From positions 1-5,203 of the forward strand of contig CAZXIE010000176.1 in NCBI GenBank assembly GCA_964640065.1: a stretch of DNA of 5,203 nucleotides, written 5' to 3'. Origin of the DNA: JAJRXG01 sp964640065. Lineage in GTDB: Bacteria > Bacteroidota > Bacteroidia > Chitinophagales > Saprospiraceae. Both the position numbers and the translations under genes were made by a program. Below the pieces are notes generated by a model, which saw only the letters and a list, made by a program, of their open reading frames with translations, did not search any database and was not told the origin of the DNA. Shown here piece after piece: positions 1 through 4,956 of the stretch. Numbering within the stretch: position 1 is the first letter of the stretch; the number at the start of each line of letters is the position of its first letter.

Positions 1-18
1 AGAATATAAAGAAGAAAC

Positions 19-192
19 ATGAAGATCAAACTTAATCAAAAAACGGTCCTCTCTAAGAGAGATAAGGTGTTTGGTTCGATCTGTATAGGCGTAACAATAT
101 TCGTTCTATGTGCGACCTTTATGCCTTCAGATATCATTGTTCCAATTGTAGCAGCAGCAGCTTCGTCAGCTAGTTCATTTTTGTTCCTCTAG
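19..192 (+). CDS. Small hydrophobic protein, 57 aa, unknown function
   Basis: I do not recognise this small open frame. It starts with ATG at 19, preceded by a purine-rich stretch (GAAGAAAC) that could act as a weak ribosome binding site, and ends with TAG at 190-192. The N-terminal 16 residues are basic (K2, K4, K8, K13, R14, K16). Two hydrophobic stretches follow, at about residues 17-35 and 39-57, separated by M-P-S-D. The second is rich in Ala and Ser (A45-A48, S49, S50, S52, S53). The pattern suggests a membrane protein with a cytoplasmic N-terminus and a two-helix hairpin. The next frame begins one base after the stop, so the two may be co-translated or may be halves of one gene broken by a frameshift. 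Small hydrophobic proteins of this type include holins and stress peptides, but nothing here identifies one. It could also be a chance frame. Confidence 0.4.
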   Translation: MKIKLNQKTVLSKRDKVFGSICIGVTIFVLCATFMPSDIIVPIVAAAASSASSFLFL

Positions 193-193
193 T

Positions 194-484
194 TTGTACG
201 TAGATCCTAATTCTATTATTCTGGCTTGCATATTCTCTGGAGTATACTCTCTAGTAATATACCCAATTCATAGATTAATATTCGGGAAGGATTTAAATTT
301 ATTGCAGTTTGTGAGAGCTGGGACTTGTGGATTTGCCTTTGCTACATGCTTGGGTGGATTGGGGTACATCATCGAAAAAACGAAGGATTTAACACCAGCG
401 GCTGTAGCATGTCTTTTTTTAGGGGCATTAACGCTTTTATATATTTCTTCTCAACACATGCAATCAGTATTGCATGATGACTAA
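194..484 (+). CDS. Small predicted membrane protein, 96 aa, unknown function
   Basis: This is an unrecognised membrane protein with three hydrophobic segments, at about residues 8-25, 42-60 and 67-84. The first two are joined by a short polar loop (G31-K32-D33) and the last two by E61-K62-T63-K64-D65. The C-terminus is polar (about 85-96). The only usable start is TTG at 194, because the frame upstream has a stop at 149-151 and no ATG lies between. That TTG is one base after the stop of the preceding 57-aa frame, which fits termination-reinitiation coupling, or a frameshift that split one longer gene. Stop is TAA at 482-484. The regular spacing of the hydrophobic segments makes a real coding sequence likelier than a chance frame, but the weak start keeps confidence moderate. 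Nothing downstream suggests a partner. Confidence 0.5.
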   Translation: MYVDPNSIILACIFSGVYSLVIYPIHRLIFGKDLNLLQFVRAGTCGFAFATCLGGLGYIIEKTKDLTPAAVACLFLGALTLLYISSQHMQSVLHDD

Positions 485-770
485 TAATTTCATAAAACCC
501 TATTAAAGTTAACAGGCCGTCTCTTTACATGATATTCTCGTTTAAAGATAATCAGCCTACAAATAAGTAGAGTATGCTCCGCAGATCTAAACTACTACGT
601 CAATAATGACCCATATTAAGAGCTGGGGTAATTTTCTGATCTTACATGAAAAATATTAGCTATTCCTCAAGTTGGGACTCATAGGTTAGTAATTGCCGAT
701 GAGATCGAGCCAACTTTTGATTATATAGTTGGAGCTAAGAAGAGGAAGTTGTTCCTATACTGGAGGGCTT
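485..770. other. Stretch without a convincing gene
   Basis: No open frame of convincing length or composition occurs here on either strand, and I see no RNA gene, repeat or promoter matching the Bacteroidota consensus. The only item of note is at the right end. A 40-codon frame without a proper start codon (650-769, stop TAA 770-772) has a protein-like composition, ending in a basic-aromatic tail (KKRKLFLYWRA). It stops just before the hairpin at 779-813. It may be the 3' end of a decayed plus-strand gene that once shared that terminator. Confidence 0.5.
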
Positions 771-813
771 AAAAAATAAAAGCGCGGTATCTGCTGATCA
801 GATACCGCGCTTT
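771..813 (-). terminator. Strong intrinsic terminator of the 66-aa gene
   Basis: A perfect 15-bp inverted repeat (779-793 pairing with 799-813, core GCGCGGTATCTG) encloses a 5-base loop. Read on the minus strand, the hairpin is followed by TTTATTTTTT (780 down to 771), the classic U-tract of a Rho-independent terminator. It lies about 23 bases beyond the stop codon of the minus-strand gene ending at 837. On the plus strand the tail is only TTTC, so termination in that direction would be weaker. Confidence 0.93.
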
Positions 814-836
814 CTACATGTAAGTTTAGTTGAAAC

Positions 837-1037
837 TTATGCTGGCAATTCGTTATCCTCAAATTTCTTTCCGTTCCATCTGCCTAACCATTCGCAGTTC
901 TTCCCTAATTTTTTGTAAGTCTGAAACATATTTAATGCTGCATCCTTTTCGATTCTGTGGATAGTAACTGTCTGCGGGCCAGATAGGACATTGAAGTAAT
1001 ACTTGCCGACACCCATTTCAAATTTCTTTCTTCTCAT
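837..1037 (-). CDS. Small basic conserved-looking protein, 66 aa
   Basis: This short protein has no named family that I can assign. It starts at ATG (1037-1035) and ends with TAA (839-837). It has a basic N-terminus (R2, R3, K4, K5), then a probable beta-rich part with the pattern K-Y-Y-F-N-V near residues 12-17 and a V-T-I-H-R strand near 24-28. A likely helix follows (about 30-43, D-A-A-L-N-M-F), and a C-terminal W-L-G-R-W-N-G-K-K-F motif at about 50-59. Basic residues (13) outnumber acidic ones (7). There is no signal peptide or membrane segment, so it is probably cytoplasmic. It is well supported as a real gene: a TTG-N20-TAAATTTG promoter lies upstream, and a strong terminator follows its stop. 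It is therefore transcribed alone. The W-x-G-x-W-x-G-K-x-F ending resembles small Bacteroidota proteins that I have a vague impression of, but no function is known to me. Confidence 0.85.
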   Translation of the reverse strand: MRRKKFEMGVGKYYFNVLSGPQTVTIHRIEKDAALNMFQTYKKLGKNCEWLGRWNGKKFEDNELPA

Positions 1038-1071
1038 GTTGATCTTTATGATAAAAAAATATTCCCTAGTA

Positions 1072-1103
1072 GAAGGAAATCGATAAAAAGCCCAATTTCC
1101 TTC
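1072..1103 (-). promoter_or_regulatory. 9-bp inverted repeat in the leader of the 66-aa gene
   Basis: GAAGGAAAT at 1072-1080 is the exact reverse complement of ATTTCCTTC at 1095-1103, with 14 bases between. It sits just downstream of the predicted minus-strand transcription start (about 1108), so the first part of that mRNA would fold into a hairpin about 34 bases before the ATG. It could stabilise the transcript, regulate translation, or serve as a DNA operator next to the promoter. No protein or ligand can be assigned from sequence. Confidence 0.5.
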
Positions 1104-1113
1104 ACAAAGCCGG

Positions 1114-1145
1114 CAAATTTACGATTTCTACATCTTGAAATCAAG
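1114..1145 (-). promoter_or_regulatory. Bacteroidota-type promoter for the 66-aa gene
   Basis: On the minus strand a -33 element TTG (1144-1142) is followed by exactly 20 bases and then TAAATTTG (1121-1114). This fits the Bacteroidota housekeeping consensus TTTG or TTG, 19-21 bases, TAnnTTTG. Transcription would start around 1107-1109, giving a leader of roughly 70 bases before the ATG at 1037. The -33 end lies close to the region that could drive the divergent plus-strand gene, so the two units may compete or be co-regulated. Confidence 0.75.
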
Positions 1146-1196
1146 GAGTAGTCACATTTGAGATCGCCGTGTTATCTTCGCAGTTACCCAGTGCAC

Positions 1197-1589
1197 ATGG
1201 CTGATATTATAACTAAACCCAGAGTAGAGATCGCCCCGGATCTCTTGGCAGAGCTTCAAGAGCTTACTGAGGTCGAAGGACAAGTCATCGTGCACTGCCT
1301 GTACTCAAGCATGCTTGGTGGAGATGGGATCCGGATTTGGCCGACTACATATCTCTTTGACAATCACTCTGACCATGTATCATCTCTAGTGCATGCAGAA
1401 GGTATAAGCTTGTTTCCGATATGGACAATCACACAGGCAGGGTCGTTTGCCTTTACGCTGATCTTTTCTAAGCTGCCCAAGTCATGTGGTGTTTTTGATC
1501 TGGTTGAAGACTGCGATGGCTCACCAGGGGCATTTCGAGTGACCGGTATCAAGCGTACATCAGATGATGTCTACTATGTAAGATTATGA
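1197..1589 (+). CDS. Uncharacterised conserved-looking protein, 130 aa, coupled to TauE-like gene
   Basis: I cannot name a function. From ATG 1197 the protein has a short polar N-terminus and a helix-like stretch (about residues 14-27). The rest is mostly beta-like and carries distinctive runs: G-I-R-I-W at 44-48, H-A-E-G-I-S at 66-71, F-T-L-I-F-S-K-L-P-K-S-C at 86-97, F-D-L-V-E at 100-104, and D-V-Y-Y-V-R at 124-129. I have an impression of this pattern in other Bacteroidota proteins of about 125-130 residues, but could not verify it. There is no signal peptide or membrane segment. An in-frame TTG at 1158 has a good AGGAG (1144-1148) upstream and would add 13 residues (143 aa). I prefer ATG because the extension looks unlike protein core and because Bacteroidota often lack Shine-Dalgarno sites. 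The stop TGA (1587-1589) overlaps the transporter start as ATGA, so the two products are probably made together. Confidence 0.8.
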   Translation: MADIITKPRVEIAPDLLAELQELTEVEGQVIVHCLYSSMLGGDGIRIWPTTYLFDNHSDHVSSLVHAEGISLFPIWTITQAGSFAFTLIFSKLPKSCGVFDLVEDCDGSPGAFRVTGIKRTSDDVYYVRL

Positions 1590-2323
1590 TGGGACTGACA
1601 GCCTTAGAGCTGATGGCCATATGGACAGCAGGATTTCTTGTGGGTACTTCTAAGGCTGGACTTAAGGGAGTGAGTATTATAGTGGTTGGCTTATTAGTTC
1701 ATGTGTACGATGCTAAAGAGCAGACGGGTATACTGCTACCATTATTGGTCATTGGCGATGTGCTTGCTGTTACTTATTATCGTCGACATACAAAGTGGAC
1801 ATATCTCGTGAAGTTCTTGCCGGCTATGGTCATCGGAGTTCTTGTCGCTGTGATAGTAGGGGATCGCCTCGATGCAGATGCATTCAAGATGTGGCTTGGT
1901 ATCATTGTGTTGATCAGTGTGGTTATCATGTTTTGGCGAGAGGTGAGAGGCACACAAGACTTTCCACAGGGTGTGTGGTTCGCAGGCTCTCTAGGCGTAG
2001 CTGGAGGATTCGCAAGTATGATAGGTAATCTTGCTGGCGCTTTCGCAAATATGTTTTTCCTCGCAACGCGCATGCCTAAGAACGAAATCATCGGGACCGC
2101 GGCTTGGTTATTCTTTATTCTCAATCTTGTAAAAGTACCATTCCATGTCTGGTCATGGGATACCATTAATAGGCAGAGTATAGAAAGCAGTTTGATCATA
2201 CTACCGAGCCTTTTTATCGGCTTTTGGCTAGGCTTAAAGATCGTAAGGATGATCAATGAACAGTACTATAGATATTTCTTATATACGGCCACAGCAGTTG
2301 GTGCCGTCATGATCCTCATTTGA
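1586..2323 (+). CDS. TauE/SafE-family membrane permease, 245 aa
   Basis: This is probably an inner-membrane transporter of the TauE/SafE family, members of which are implicated in export of sulfite, sulfoacetate or other organosulfur anions. It has about seven to eight hydrophobic segments over 245 residues, within the usual family size of about 240-270. Each half carries the family glycine-rich motif: G-F-L-V-G-T-S-K-A-G-L-K-G at residues 16-28, and G-G-F-A-S-M-I-G-N-L-A-G at 140-151. Between them are P52, G57-D58 and the basic Y-Y-R-R-H at 64-68. ATG at 1586 overlaps the upstream stop in ATGA; a second ATG follows directly at 1589 and either could be used. No sulfur-metabolism gene is in view, so the substrate is open. 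A weak hairpin-like palindrome follows the stop, but no clear terminator does. Confidence 0.9.
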   Translation: MMGLTALELMAIWTAGFLVGTSKAGLKGVSIIVVGLLVHVYDAKEQTGILLPLLVIGDVLAVTYYRRHTKWTYLVKFLPAMVIGVLVAVIVGDRLDADAFKMWLGIIVLISVVIMFWREVRGTQDFPQGVWFAGSLGVAGGFASMIGNLAGAFANMFFLATRMPKNEIIGTAAWLFFILNLVKVPFHVWSWDTINRQSIESSLIILPSLFIGFWLGLKIVRMINEQYYRYFLYTATAVGAVMILI

Positions 2324-2328
2324 TTTTG

Positions 2329-2346
2329 AGCCAAATTTTATTGGCT
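2329..2346. promoter_or_regulatory. AT-centred palindrome upstream of the lrp-like gene
   Basis: AGCCAA (2329-2334), a 6-base centre ATTTTA, and TTGGCT (2341-2346) form a palindrome right after the transporter stop and about 100 bases before the regulator's start. Lrp/AsnC proteins bind short dyads with AT-rich centres and commonly regulate their own genes, so this is a candidate operator. It could instead be a weak terminator for the transporter gene, but it has no U-tract (AAGTGG follows). Confidence 0.4.
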
Positions 2347-2379
2347 AAGTGGTAAAATTAAACATACATTTTGTAGATT

Positions 2380-2413
2380 TTTCAGAAATTAATGAGAGTA
2401 AGATCTATCTTTG
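2380..2413 (+). promoter_or_regulatory. Candidate promoter of the lrp-traB-gldC group
   Basis: TATCTTTG at 2406-2413 matches the Bacteroidota -7 consensus TAnnTTTG exactly. The -33 part is weak: TTTC at 2380-2383, 22 bases away, is the nearest match to TTTG. Transcription would start near 2418-2420. This places the possible TTG start codon at 2411 inside the promoter, so the regulator must begin at the GTG at 2444. Confidence 0.55.
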
Positions 2414-2443
2414 CAAGAATTATATTCTACCAAACTAATTAAC

Positions 2444-2917
2444 GTGGACGCAAAGCTCGATAACATAGACCTCAAAATCCTAAGACTACTGCAGGAGAAT
2501 AGTAAAATAACAAACCTAGAACTCTCCAAGAGGATAGGACTTTCTCCAGCGCCAACTCTCGAAAGAGTAAAAAAGCTGGAGCAATCCAATGTCATCCAAT
2601 CCTATCATGCTAAAGTCAATGCCGAAAAACTAGGACTCAATATCAGCACATTTGTACTGGTCTCGCTTGCATGGCAAAAGGAAAATGCTCTAGAAAACTT
2701 TGTATCTAAAGTGCAGATGATAGACGAGGTGACAGAGTGCTATATCATCACAGGAGATGGAGATGCCATCCTCAGAATCATCTGTAAGGACATCCAAGAT
2801 TACGAACAGCTGTTATTCAAAAAACTATCTCAGATCGCTGAAGTAGAAAAACTCAGAACACTGATGACTTTGTCTAAAGTCAAGAAGTCAAAGGTGCTTC
2901 CTTTTCATTACGACTAG
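2444..2917 (+). CDS. Lrp/AsnC-family transcriptional regulator, 157 aa
   Basis: This is a DNA-binding regulator of the feast/famine (Lrp/AsnC) family, which usually senses amino acids and assembles into octamers. From GTG 2444 the protein opens with D6-x-x-D9-x-x-I-L, the family's usual start. A helix-turn-helix follows at about residues 20-50 (L25-x-x-L-S-K-R-I-G-L-S-P-A-P-T-L-E-R-V-K-K-L-E), then a linker strand (V-I-Q-S-Y-H-A) and the C-terminal ligand-binding and oligomerisation domain at about 65-150. That domain has the signature V-T-E-C-Y-x-x-T-G-D-G-D. An upstream TTG at 2411 would add 11 residues, but it falls inside the -7 element and the extra residues are not typical; 157 residues fits the family. 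There is no clear Shine-Dalgarno site. It is the first gene of a tight plus-strand run; the next starts 6 bases after its stop. Amino-acid specificity cannot be told from the sequence. Confidence 0.92.
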   Translation: MDAKLDNIDLKILRLLQENSKITNLELSKRIGLSPAPTLERVKKLEQSNVIQSYHAKVNAEKLGLNISTFVLVSLAWQKENALENFVSKVQMIDEVTECYIITGDGDAILRIICKDIQDYEQLLFKKLSQIAEVEKLRTLMTLSKVKKSKVLPFHYD

Positions 2918-2923
2918 AAGCAT

Positions 2924-3709
2924 GTGAGTAAGTTAAGTTTACACTGGGAGGTACGCACAGAAGATCAGCAAGAACCTTCAGTGATCGTTGGCACTGTACA
3001 TCTTGGTGATGAGAGTTGTCTTCTCTATTGGCCTCTTATCGAGGACCGTATCAAAAGATATGATCGGATATATACCGAGTCTTCTCTTAGTGCAGAAGCA
3101 AGTCGGACTATACAGCCATGGACTCTACTACCATCTGAAGTGAGAGTTGAAGACTATATTTCTCCACGACGATGGGCTAAGATGAAGGTCGCTATTGAAA
3201 GATTTACGAAAGTGGATATAGATATGATGAAGAGGGTACACCCACTCTTTATCCTTACTGCCATCCAAGTCGGATTAACTGGACAAAGTCAGGCGCCCTC
3301 TCTCGATCAAAAAATATGGGACCTTGCTATCTCCCTTGGCAAGCGTGCTGACGGCATAGAGTCACCTCTCGAACAAGTTGAAGTGCTTCGTTCTCTTGAC
3401 ATCAGCTTCCTATACCTACATCTGGTTAGAGTCTCCAAGAAGATGTCAACTACCAGAAGACAACTCAAGAAACTCATAGAAGTATATAGGTCTCAAGACA
3501 TCAATAAGTTATATAAGATGTCGAAGTCGTCCCTTGGTCCAGATAGACGCATGCTCATAGACAGTCGCAATATTATCATCGGACAGAGGATCCTAGATAA
3601 GCATGCTAACGAGCCTTCTTTTTTTAGTTTTGGCGCTGGGCATCTTGGTGGGTCTACTGGAGTGATCCGTTTTCTTAAGCAGTCAGGAGCACAAGTACAA
3701 CCGATATAG
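2924..3709 (+). CDS. TraB/GumN-family protein, 261 aa
   Basis: The protein belongs to the TraB/GumN family, related to the Tiki metalloproteases and to erythromycin-esterase-like folds; bacterial members are mostly of unknown function. The family's scattered active-site-like motifs are all present: G-T-V-H-L-G-D at residues 23-29 (H26), a conserved Glu after a strand (I-Y-T-E52), S-L-D128, G-I-E146-x-x-x-E-Q151, and the C-terminal G-A-G-H-L-G-G at 237-243 (H240). The two GxxH-type motifs, one near each end, are the best evidence. No signal peptide or lipobox is seen, so this copy looks cytoplasmic, while many relatives are secreted or lipid-anchored. The start is GTG at 2924; an ATG two bases earlier hits TGA at once, and TAG at 2915 closes the frame upstream. 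It lies between the Lrp regulator and GldC with gaps of 6 and 12 bases, which implies one operon. No link to motility is established. Confidence 0.85.
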   Translation: MSKLSLHWEVRTEDQQEPSVIVGTVHLGDESCLLYWPLIEDRIKRYDRIYTESSLSAEASRTIQPWTLLPSEVRVEDYISPRRWAKMKVAIERFTKVDIDMMKRVHPLFILTAIQVGLTGQSQAPSLDQKIWDLAISLGKRADGIESPLEQVEVLRSLDISFLYLHLVRVSKKMSTTRRQLKKLIEVYRSQDINKLYKMSKSSLGPDRRMLIDSRNIIIGQRILDKHANEPSFFSFGAGHLGGSTGVIRFLKQSGAQVQPI

Positions 3710-3721
3710 TTATATACTCTT

Positions 3722-4084
3722 ATGAAGAAAGTTGAAATCAAGTTAAGCGTCACACTAGATGATAATAATGTCCCAGTTGATATGAGCTGGGTCAGTGATG
3801 ATCCACCTTCTAATGGAAAAGAGGCTGCGACCAAGGCATTCTTCTTATCACTATTTGATAAGTCAAGTCTCGAGACCCTCCAGATCAATCTCTGGGATAA
3901 AAGCTTTGAAGTAGGAGAGATGCATCGGATGACGTATCACACTTTGCGAGGTATGGCCGATGCTTTTTACAAAGGAACTAATGATCCTAACTTATCTAAT
4001 GACATAGCCAGATTTGCCCAATACATGGGTGAAGAACTAGGCATAATACCTCGATCAGAAACAGACAATCAGACCTCAGAATAG
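3722..4084 (+). CDS. gldC: Gliding motility protein GldC, 120 aa
   Basis: This matches GldC, a small soluble protein found in Bacteroidota. In Flavobacterium johnsoniae it improves gliding but is not strictly required, and it is usually encoded beside the lipoprotein GldB. Visible family traits are the N-terminal strand ending L-D-D-N-N-V-P at about residues 12-18, the central L-Q-I-N-L-W-D-K-S-F-E-V-G-E-M motif at about 53-67 (family form: I-D-L-W-x-K-x-M-x-V-x-E-M), and the helical M-A-D-x-F-x-x-A/G-T plus F-A-x-Y-x-G-E-E tail at about 79-107. There is no signal peptide. The last dozen residues (R-S-E-T-D-N-Q-T-S-E) form a polar extension. The start is ATG 3722, 12 bases after the TraB-family stop. 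No gldB or other gld gene is visible on either side in this window, which differs from the classic arrangement. Confidence 0.85.
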   Translation: MKKVEIKLSVTLDDNNVPVDMSWVSDDPPSNGKEAATKAFFLSLFDKSSLETLQINLWDKSFEVGEMHRMTYHTLRGMADAFYKGTNDPNLSNDIARFAQYMGEELGIIPRSETDNQTSE

Positions 4085-4095
4085 ATCGCCTAGTA

Positions 4096-4128
4096 ATTTT
4101 TATATTAGAATATTTTTATATATGTTTG
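4096..4128 (+). promoter_or_regulatory. AT-rich promoter/operator with a 10-bp direct repeat
   Basis: ATTTTTATAT occurs twice, at 4096-4105 and 4112-4121, 16 bases apart start to start. TATGTTTG at 4121-4128 matches the Bacteroidota -7 element TAnnTTTG, with TTTT 20 bases before it in the -33 position. If that element is used, transcription would start about 4134, leaving almost no leader before ATG 4138, so the mRNA would be close to leaderless and the GAGG at 4128-4131 would not be transcribed. Alternatively, an upstream promoter is used and GAGG acts as the ribosome binding site. The repeat is a candidate operator for the regulator encoded next to it. Confidence 0.4.
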
Positions 4129-4137
4129 AGGTAGCTT

Positions 4138-4956
4138 ATGATATCTCAGGACCCCATTACTACTCGATTTATCGAGGCATTTCATTGGTTGAAGGAACAA
4201 GGAAAAGTAAGATCTGCAAGACAGTTCGCCCTTGGTATCGGAACCTATCCCCAGAGTCTCAATGATATATTAAAAGGTAGACGAGAAGCGACCTTACCGA
4301 TGATCCAGAAGGTAACCGAGGTCTATCATATCAACTGCCACTTCCTTCTCACCGGAGAAGGCCAGATGACAAGTTCAGATATCAATGGTATCAGCAGATC
4401 TCCACAATCACGTGTGAAGTATATACATGCCCATGAGTATGCTGCATTTGCAGGTGCTATCAAGCATGAAAATCTCGACAGTCATACATGGACTGACTGG
4501 GCACTCCCATCAGAGATGGTCGGTCAGAATATAGATATGGCTTTTCAGTGTAACACTGATCGCATATCTAGGTGTCTACGTAAAGGTGATGTACTTTTTG
4601 CGAGACGCATACCTAGTGAAGCGTGGAAGTCTAGTATATCCTCTAAGCGCATCTATATTATCGCTCTAGAAGCTGAAGTGCACATCGTAAGACTTATGAC
4701 TAATGATGCTCAGGGCATATACCTCAGCCAAGATGATCGCGATCTGCCAGACTTCATCAGTTTCGATGATATCCAAGAAGTATGGAGTGCCATCTCTCGC
4801 TGGTCTCCAGCCGTACTAATCGATGACACCGCCGCTCATCAGTCACAGTTCGATCAGCTAACTCATACGATCGAGACGCAGAGTGAAGCGATCTCCTCAC
4901 TAAAGGGGATGGTCTCTGATCTTGCAGCTTCTATGACCCAGCAAGTGGCCTACTGA
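4138..4956 (+). CDS. XRE-type regulator with degenerate S24/LexA-like domain, 272 aa
   Basis: This looks like a repressor of the phage-CI/LexA-like architecture. A helix-turn-helix lies at about residues 24-58 (S26-A-R-Q-F-A, then Y37-P-Q-S-L-N-D-I-L-K-G-R-R), followed by a typical F-L-L-T-G-E-G-Q-M end (69-77) and a linker. An S24-like domain spans about 93-220: Y101-A-A-F-A105-G106-A, then W118-x-D-W-A-L-P, then T140-D-R142-I-S-x-C-L-R-K-G150-D151. In active S24 proteins the catalytic Ser is in G-D-S-M and the Lys in v-x-v-K-r-l; here those positions read R142 and about V184 (V-H-I-V-R-L), so self-cleavage is unlikely although the Ala-Gly site remains. A likely coiled coil (about 232-268) follows, perhaps for oligomerisation. 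ATG 4138 has GAGG six bases upstream. It could be a resident regulator or a prophage remnant; no phage gene is seen. The 3' end overlaps the convergent gene by 26 bases. Confidence 0.8.
   Translation: MISQDPITTRFIEAFHWLKEQGKVRSARQFALGIGTYPQSLNDILKGRREATLPMIQKVTEVYHINCHFLLTGEGQMTSSDINGISRSPQSRVKYIHAHEYAAFAGAIKHENLDSHTWTDWALPSEMVGQNIDMAFQCNTDRISRCLRKGDVLFARRIPSEAWKSSISSKRIYIIALEAEVHIVRLMTNDAQGIYLSQDDRDLPDFISFDDIQEVWSAISRWSPAVLIDDTAAHQSQFDQLTHTIETQSEAISSLKGMVSDLAASMTQQVAY

Noticed and set aside
1158..1196. N-terminal extension of the 130-aa protein from TTG 1158
   Set aside because: The AGGAG upstream is attractive, but the 13 added residues look unlike the rest and ATG 1197 gives a natural family-like length. 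This is not settled.
1777..2256. Long minus-strand open frame (159 codons) opposite the permease gene
   Set aside because: It lies entirely antisense to a gene with clear TauE/SafE motifs. Its translation is low-complexity, with no recognisable domain, and it is a mirror of membrane-protein codons.
2392..2442. 16-residue ATG frame ending one base before the Lrp-like start, as a leader peptide
   Set aside because: Its ATG lies upstream of the predicted transcription start, and the peptide has no run of a regulatory amino acid. It is probably chance.
2411..2443. TTG 2411 as the start of the Lrp-like gene
   Set aside because: The codon lies inside the TATCTTTG promoter element, and the 11 extra residues are atypical for the family.
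3493..3888. Minus-strand open frame of 131 codons across the traB-gldC junction
   Set aside because: It is antisense to two well-supported genes, has no promoter of its own and no protein family features.
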